DNA of 8,406 nt, taken from positions 1 to 8,406 of the forward strand of contig CAAECI010000021.1 in assembly GCA_900754255.1 (NCBI GenBank), in the 5' to 3' direction. Positions within the stretch are counted from its first letter, which is position 1; each line of letters begins with the position of its first letter. A model generated the notes under the pieces. The model ran no database searches. It was not told the DNA's origin and saw only the letters and a program-made list of their open reading frames with translations. This stretch comes from an uncultured Succinivibrio sp. (GTDB lineage: Bacteria; Pseudomonadota; Gammaproteobacteria; Enterobacterales; Succinivibrionaceae). Shown here piece by piece: positions 5,588 to 8,406 of the stretch. A program made the position numbers and the translations under genes.

Positions 5588-5610
5588 AAAAAATCAGATA
5601 TTTATATCTG
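5588..5610 (-). terminator. Terminator-like hairpin in the rplM leader (possible attenuator)
   Basis: In the leftward transcript CAGATA pairs with TATCTG (plus 5605-5610 and 5595-5600) with a TAAA loop. One base later six Ts follow (the A-run 5588-5593). It lies about 80 nt after the likely transcription start and 31 nt before the rplM ATG. The stem is AT-rich, so it is weaker than the other terminators here and is better read as a pause or attenuation site than a full stop. Confidence 0.45.
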
Positions 5611-5621
5611 GTAAATCCAAA

Positions 5622-5645
5622 CAAACCGTCCTCGCGACAGGTTTG
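5622..5645 (-). promoter_or_regulatory. Stable hairpin in the rplM leader
   Basis: CAAACC (5622-5627) pairs with GGTTTG (5640-5645), and GTC (5628-5630) pairs with GAC (5636-5638), with one bulged base (5639) and a 5-nt loop. This gives a 9-bp bulged stem directly upstream of the terminator-like hairpin at 5588-5610. A bulged stem of this kind could be a protein-binding site in a ribosomal-protein leader. No match to a known leader family is claimed. Confidence 0.35.
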
Positions 5646-5696
5646 CGCCAGGCCGATACGGGTGGGAATCCGCTGCCCGACTAAAGGGGCTCGCAT

Positions 5697-5730
5697 ATTA
5701 TACACGTCTTAGCTCCGTTAAGACAGCGTG
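5697..5730 (-). promoter_or_regulatory. Probable rplM promoter (-10) with upstream dyad
   Basis: A perfect minus-strand TATAAT lies at 5702-5697, giving a start near 5690. No good -35 is present at 16-18 bp; the hexamer at 17 bp is TGTCTT. The space instead holds the inverted repeat GTCTTA (5706-5711), 7 bp, TAAGAC (5719-5724), flanked by CAC (5703-5705) and GTG (5728-5730). The missing -35 and the dyad together suggest an activator or regulator site, but this is inference. Confidence 0.45.
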
Positions 5731-5941
5731 CAAATGCATTTTTTCGCATGTATTTCGGCATATTTCTCTTTAGTAAAAAAAATTTGCTTTGCCACTGTAA
5801 AAAGGTGCGGGGCGTGATCATATTGTAAAAATAATACCTTTCTGCTTCGGTGAAAATTAACACTCAAAAGCTATGCGTTGCAACCAAGAACATTTTAGAA
5901 TTGAGGTGTGAAATTCACTCTTGGAACTCAGGGATTTAGCC

Positions 5942-6484
5942 ATGCTGTATATGTTTATTGTTCTTGCCTTCATTATCGGTTTCTTTATCGGAGCGCTTTG
6001 TTATTCACTGGGGTTCTTAAAGATATTTCCCAATCACAAGGTAATGGATGAGCTTACGAGGACCAAAAGAGAGCTGGCCTCTGCCAAGCGCGTGCTCGAC
6101 GAATTCTTCAAAACTTCGGGACAGCTGTTCGGAGATCTGGACAAGAGCTATCGCGAATATGCCAAATTTATGAATGAAGCGGCATCCAAGCTTTCAACTC
6201 AGGACGGATCGCTGTTTATTCCGCAGGATGAGCTTGAGGTGGAGGAAAGCCTTAAAAAAATGCTCGGCGGCAAGCATCTTGAGGATTTTAATGCCGAGCG
6301 TGAAAATGCATCCGCGCCGGAAAACAAGAAAACCGTGTCCGAGGACGGCGGGGAGACTTCCCCTATGAGTTCAGTCTCGACAGATGCCGATCATGAGAAA
6401 AAAAATTCAGCGGACGAGAAGAAACAGCCGTCCGACGAAATTCATGAGGATGCTAAGAAGGATGATGAAAAGGAAAAGATTTAG
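5942..6484 (+). CDS. zapG: Inner-membrane protein ZapG/YhcB (DUF1043 family)
   Basis: This family has one N-terminal membrane anchor and a cytoplasmic coiled coil, and in E. coli it affects cell division and envelope homeostasis. The 180-residue product has a transmembrane segment (about 2-27), a heptad-like helix (about 33-57) and the conserved block GQLFGDLDKSYREYAKFMNEA (about 61-81), equivalent to E. coli ELLDTMAHDYRQLYQHMAKS. Residues from about 105 on form a strongly charged, probably disordered tail, making it about 50 residues longer than E. coli ZapG. I chose ATG 5942 because CAGGGA (5929-5934) is a good ribosome binding site 7 nt upstream and GFFIGAL then begins at residue 13, as GIIIGAV does in E. 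coli. TTG 5921 would add seven residues. The order rplM, zapG, degQ matches E. coli except for missing zapE. Confidence 0.88.
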   Translation: MLYMFIVLAFIIGFFIGALCYSLGFLKIFPNHKVMDELTRTKRELASAKRVLDEFFKTSGQLFGDLDKSYREYAKFMNEAASKLSTQDGSLFIPQDELEVEESLKKMLGGKHLEDFNAERENASAPENKKTVSEDGGETSPMSSVSTDADHEKKNSADEKKQPSDEIHEDAKKDDEKEKI

Positions 6485-6602
6485 CGTTCCTAATTCTTTC
6501 CAAAGAAAAGACTAAGTTTTCTCAAAGAGAAAAAAGTTATAACAGTAATTAGAAAACGGCAGAAATAAAAAGCCGCAATGATTACAGATCGGAGGATTAA
6601 AA
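6485..6602 (+). promoter_or_regulatory. zapG-degQ intergenic region with hairpin and strong RBS
   Basis: This 118-bp AT-rich gap holds a 7-bp hairpin, TTTTCTC-aaa-GAGAAAA (6517-6533), not followed by a T-tract, so it is not a standard terminator. A possible -10, TATAAC (6538-6543), has no good -35. The consensus ribosome binding site GGAGG (6591-6595) lies 7 nt before the degQ ATG. I found no match to a sigma-E or sigma-32 promoter. degQ may therefore have its own weak promoter or be read through from zapG. Confidence 0.35.
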
Positions 6603-8000
6603 ATGAAGATCAAACGTACTGCTGCAGCTATTGCTATTATTTGCGGTATGGCCTTTGCTTCAGCTTCTTTCAGCACTGCCTGTGCGGCAGCTCCATTTTT
6701 TGGTAACGGTGCAGAGAACGGCAGCATGCCCTCTTTGGCACCTATGGTTAAGTCCGTTTTACCCAGTGTGGTCAATATTCAGGTAAAGGGTAAGAAAAAG
6801 GTTGAGGCTCCTGCATTGCAGATCCCCGAGGAATTCAGATTCATGTTCCCGGGCTTGGATGTCGGTCCTCGCAAGGAGCAGCGTGAGTTCAGGGCCTTGG
6901 GATCGGGAGTGATCATCAACGCTAAGGACGGCTTGGTGGTAACCAATTTCCATGTGGTGGACGGTGCCGATGAGATCAAGATCGATACCTCGGACGGCAG
7001 ATCCTTTGAGGCTAAAAAGGTAGGAGAGGATCAGCATACCGATCTGGCCTTGTTAAAGCTCAAGGATTTTTCAAATCTCACGGAGATAGCCATAGCCGAC
7101 TCCGATGCCCTGCAGGTGGGTGATTTTGCCGTAGCAATCGGTAATCCCTTCGGCTTGGGGCAGACCGTAACCTCGGGTATTATTTCCGCTCTCGGCAGAT
7201 CGGGTCTTAATATCGAGAATATAGAAAACTTTATTCAAACCGATGCCGCCATCAACAGCGGTAACTCGGGCGGCGCTCTCGTTAACCTAAACGGTGAGCT
7301 CATCGGCATCAATACGGCCATCCTGGGGCCTAACGGCGGCAATATAGGCATAGGCTTTGCTATTCCTGCCAATATGGTCAAGACCGTTACCGATCAGCTG
7401 CTTAAATACGGCGGCGTCAAGCGCGGCATGCTCGGCGTGACCGGTACCGAATTAAATGCCGATCTGGCTCAGAGCTTCGGTTATTCGCAAAGCACCGGTG
7501 CCTTCGTTAATGAGGTTATGAAGGGCAGTGCCGCCGATAAGGCCGGACTTAAGTCTGGAGACATCATTACCTCCGTCGACGGCAAGAGGATCTCCTCATT
7601 TGCACAGCTACGTGCCGCCGTAGCTACCAAGCGTCCCGGCAGCTCTCTTGAGATAGGCGTATTCCGTTCTGGTAAGGATTTGACATTGAAGGTCAAATTG
7701 GGAGATGAGAAGAGCATTGATGAGGAAACAACAAGTGCCGACGATGCCTCCTCCTTGTCGCCGGCCTTGGCGGGAGCCTCACTTGCAAATGATAACGACG
7801 GTGTTAAGGTAACCGCCGTGGCTCCCGGCTCCATGGCTCAGCGTCTGGGACTTAAGGCAGGAGATGTGATCACCGGTCTTAATCGCTCGGATATAGATGA
7901 TATAGGCGATTTAAAGAAGCGTCTGTCCAAGGCTAAGGGTAAGATCAGCGCTTTGCGTATCACCAGAGGTGACAGCGAGATCTTCATAACTTTAAGATAA
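6603..8000 (+). CDS. degQ: Periplasmic serine endoprotease DegQ/DegP (HtrA family)
   Basis: HtrA proteases degrade and chaperone misfolded periplasmic proteins as oligomeric cages. The 465-residue product starts with a Sec signal peptide (MKIKR, a hydrophobic stretch, likely cleavage after A28 or A30). The trypsin-like domain follows with the complete triad His117 (TNFHVV), Asp147 (HTDLAL) and Ser222 (GNSGG), and the substrate-loop motif AIGNPFGLGQTVTSGI (178-193). PDZ1 spans about 270-366 (GLKSGD 315-320) and PDZ2 about 385-465 (GLKAGD 416-421), joined by a Ser/Asp-rich linker (370-385). The length fits DegQ (455) or DegP (474). I prefer DegQ because zapG-degQ adjacency is the E. coli order; the sequence alone cannot exclude DegP. 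The usual downstream degS is absent, and a terminator closes the gene. Confidence 0.95.
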   Translation: MKIKRTAAAIAIICGMAFASASFSTACAAAPFFGNGAENGSMPSLAPMVKSVLPSVVNIQVKGKKKVEAPALQIPEEFRFMFPGLDVGPRKEQREFRALGSGVIINAKDGLVVTNFHVVDGADEIKIDTSDGRSFEAKKVGEDQHTDLALLKLKDFSNLTEIAIADSDALQVGDFAVAIGNPFGLGQTVTSGIISALGRSGLNIENIENFIQTDAAINSGNSGGALVNLNGELIGINTAILGPNGGNIGIGFAIPANMVKTVTDQLLKYGGVKRGMLGVTGTELNADLAQSFGYSQSTGAFVNEVMKGSAADKAGLKSGDIITSVDGKRISSFAQLRAAVATKRPGSSLEIGVFRSGKDLTLKVKLGDEKSIDEETTSADDASSLSPALAGASLANDNDGVKVTAVAPGSMAQRLGLKAGDVITGLNRSDIDDIGDLKKRLSKAKGKISALRITRGDSEIFITLR

Positions 8001-8010
8001 TCTGTAAAGT

Positions 8011-8038
8011 CCCCGCCTCAAGGCGGGGATAGTTTTTT
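8011..8038 (+). terminator. Strong intrinsic terminator of degQ
   Basis: CCCCGCC (8011-8017) and GGCGGGG (8022-8028) form a 7-bp all-GC stem with loop TCAA, followed by six Ts (8033-8038). It begins 10 nt after the degQ stop and is the clearest terminator in the window, so nothing further right is expected to be co-transcribed with degQ. Confidence 0.93.
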
Positions 8039-8040
8039 GG

Positions 8041-8406
8041 GGAACGCCTAGATTTGCACTGTGCAGGGATCGCTCTGAATAGTAGATTGCCGTAGCTGGA
8101 TCCTGTCCCCTTGTAAGGACGCGTCTATTTAACTCGACTTTAGTTTTTATTCTTTGACAGGAATTTTAGATAACCTAACAGGGCTAAAAAGATTGTAACT
8201 ATCATTGATCATGTAAAAGCTAATGATATTCCGTAAATTATATAGATATGCCAATCTGCAGTTTGTAGATATCAGGGCGATTGCATGAATTATTTTTTGA
8301 TTTTTGCATCTGAATGATGTAGTGACGGAAAGAAACGGTCACGACATTATTCGGAGCGTTGATTATCAATCCTGTTATGAAGCGACCGAAGTCAAGTTGT
8401 TTAAAA
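8041..8406. other. AT-rich region after degQ, no clear gene
   Basis: No convincing gene is visible. A broken imperfect stem can be drawn at about 8072-8113: CAGG, ATC and GCT pair with AGC, GAT and CCTG across bulges and a long loop. A TTGACA (8154-8159) has only the weak partner TAACAG at 16 bp. TAGATAT occurs twice around 8240-8275 and TTGCAT twice (8281-8286, 8304-8309). A frame open to the window edge begins near 8304-8322 with only non-ATG starts and no ribosome binding site. This looks like the 5' regulatory region of a gene beyond the window. Confidence 0.5.

Larger units (their letters stand above)
5557..5941. other. Divergent intergenic region between rplM and zapG
   Basis: This 385-bp region lies between divergent genes. 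Its left half is the presumed rplM 5' leader (about 5557-5690) with the hairpins listed separately, and the rplM -10 box is at 5697-5702. The right half is AT-rich, with A/T runs around 5774-5783. I found no convincing sigma-70 promoter for zapG there. A 60-codon minus-strand frame (5681-5863, GTG start) overlaps the rplM promoter, lacks a ribosome binding site and is not called. E. coli has zapE between these two genes, and no remnant of it is visible. Confidence 0.6.

Noticed and set aside
5681..5863. 60-codon minus-strand frame upstream of rplM
   Set aside because: GTG start without a ribosome binding site, overlaps the rplM -10 box, composition not protein-like.
5921..5941. TTG start for ZapG
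   Set aside because: ATG 5942 has a better ribosome binding site and puts the transmembrane glycines at the same residue numbers as in E. coli ZapG.
8072..8113. Possible structured RNA after degQ
   Set aside because: The stem is broken by several bulges with a long loop and lies downstream of a strong terminator; pairing this imperfect is expected by chance.

Overview
The window is a dense stretch of core bacterial housekeeping genes, and the protein sequences point to a gammaproteobacterium. Ffh, S16, RimM, TrmD, L19, L13, S9 and SspB all align along their length with what I remember of the Escherichia coli proteins. ZapG (YhcB) and a ClpXP adaptor encoded next to rpsI are typical of that class. 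The AT-rich intergenic DNA, two likely TTG starts where E. coli-type genes normally use ATG, and gene losses relative to E. coli would suit a divergent, perhaps gut- or rumen-associated lineage such as Succinivibrionaceae. That family assignment is a guess.

Layout, left to right: (1) 1-434 is gene-poor DNA with a leftward-facing terminator-like hairpin at the edge and a possible ffh promoter. (2) 435-4033, plus strand: ffh, then a strong promoter and the compact operon rpsP-rimM-trmD-rplS, closed by a terminator at 4058-4079. (3) 4095-5556, minus strand: rplM-rpsI, a strong terminator, then sspB. (4) 5557-5941 is a divergent intergenic region with the rplM leader and promoter. (5) 5942-8000, plus strand: zapG, then a periplasmic DegQ-type protease, closed by a textbook terminator. 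(6) 8041-8406 is AT-rich DNA with no convincing gene.

Functionally, block 2 combines co-translational membrane targeting (Ffh) with small-subunit maturation (S16, RimM), tRNA m1G37 methylation (TrmD) and a large-subunit protein (L19). Block 3 supplies L13, S9 and the adaptor that passes ssrA-tagged products of stalled ribosomes to ClpXP. Block 5 holds an inner-membrane cell-envelope/division protein and an envelope quality-control protease.

I found no mobile element, CRISPR array, tRNA, rRNA or defence system, and no clearly new multigene system. The points most worth checking are regulatory and architectural. Both ribosomal-protein operons have a terminator-like hairpin plus T-tract between promoter and first gene. 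The E. coli ffh-trmD and rplM-degQ neighbourhoods are fused here in convergent orientation. sspA, zapE and degS are missing from their usual places. SspB has lost the recognisable ClpX-binding tail motif, and S16 carries a long Ala/Lys/Glu-rich C-terminal extension.
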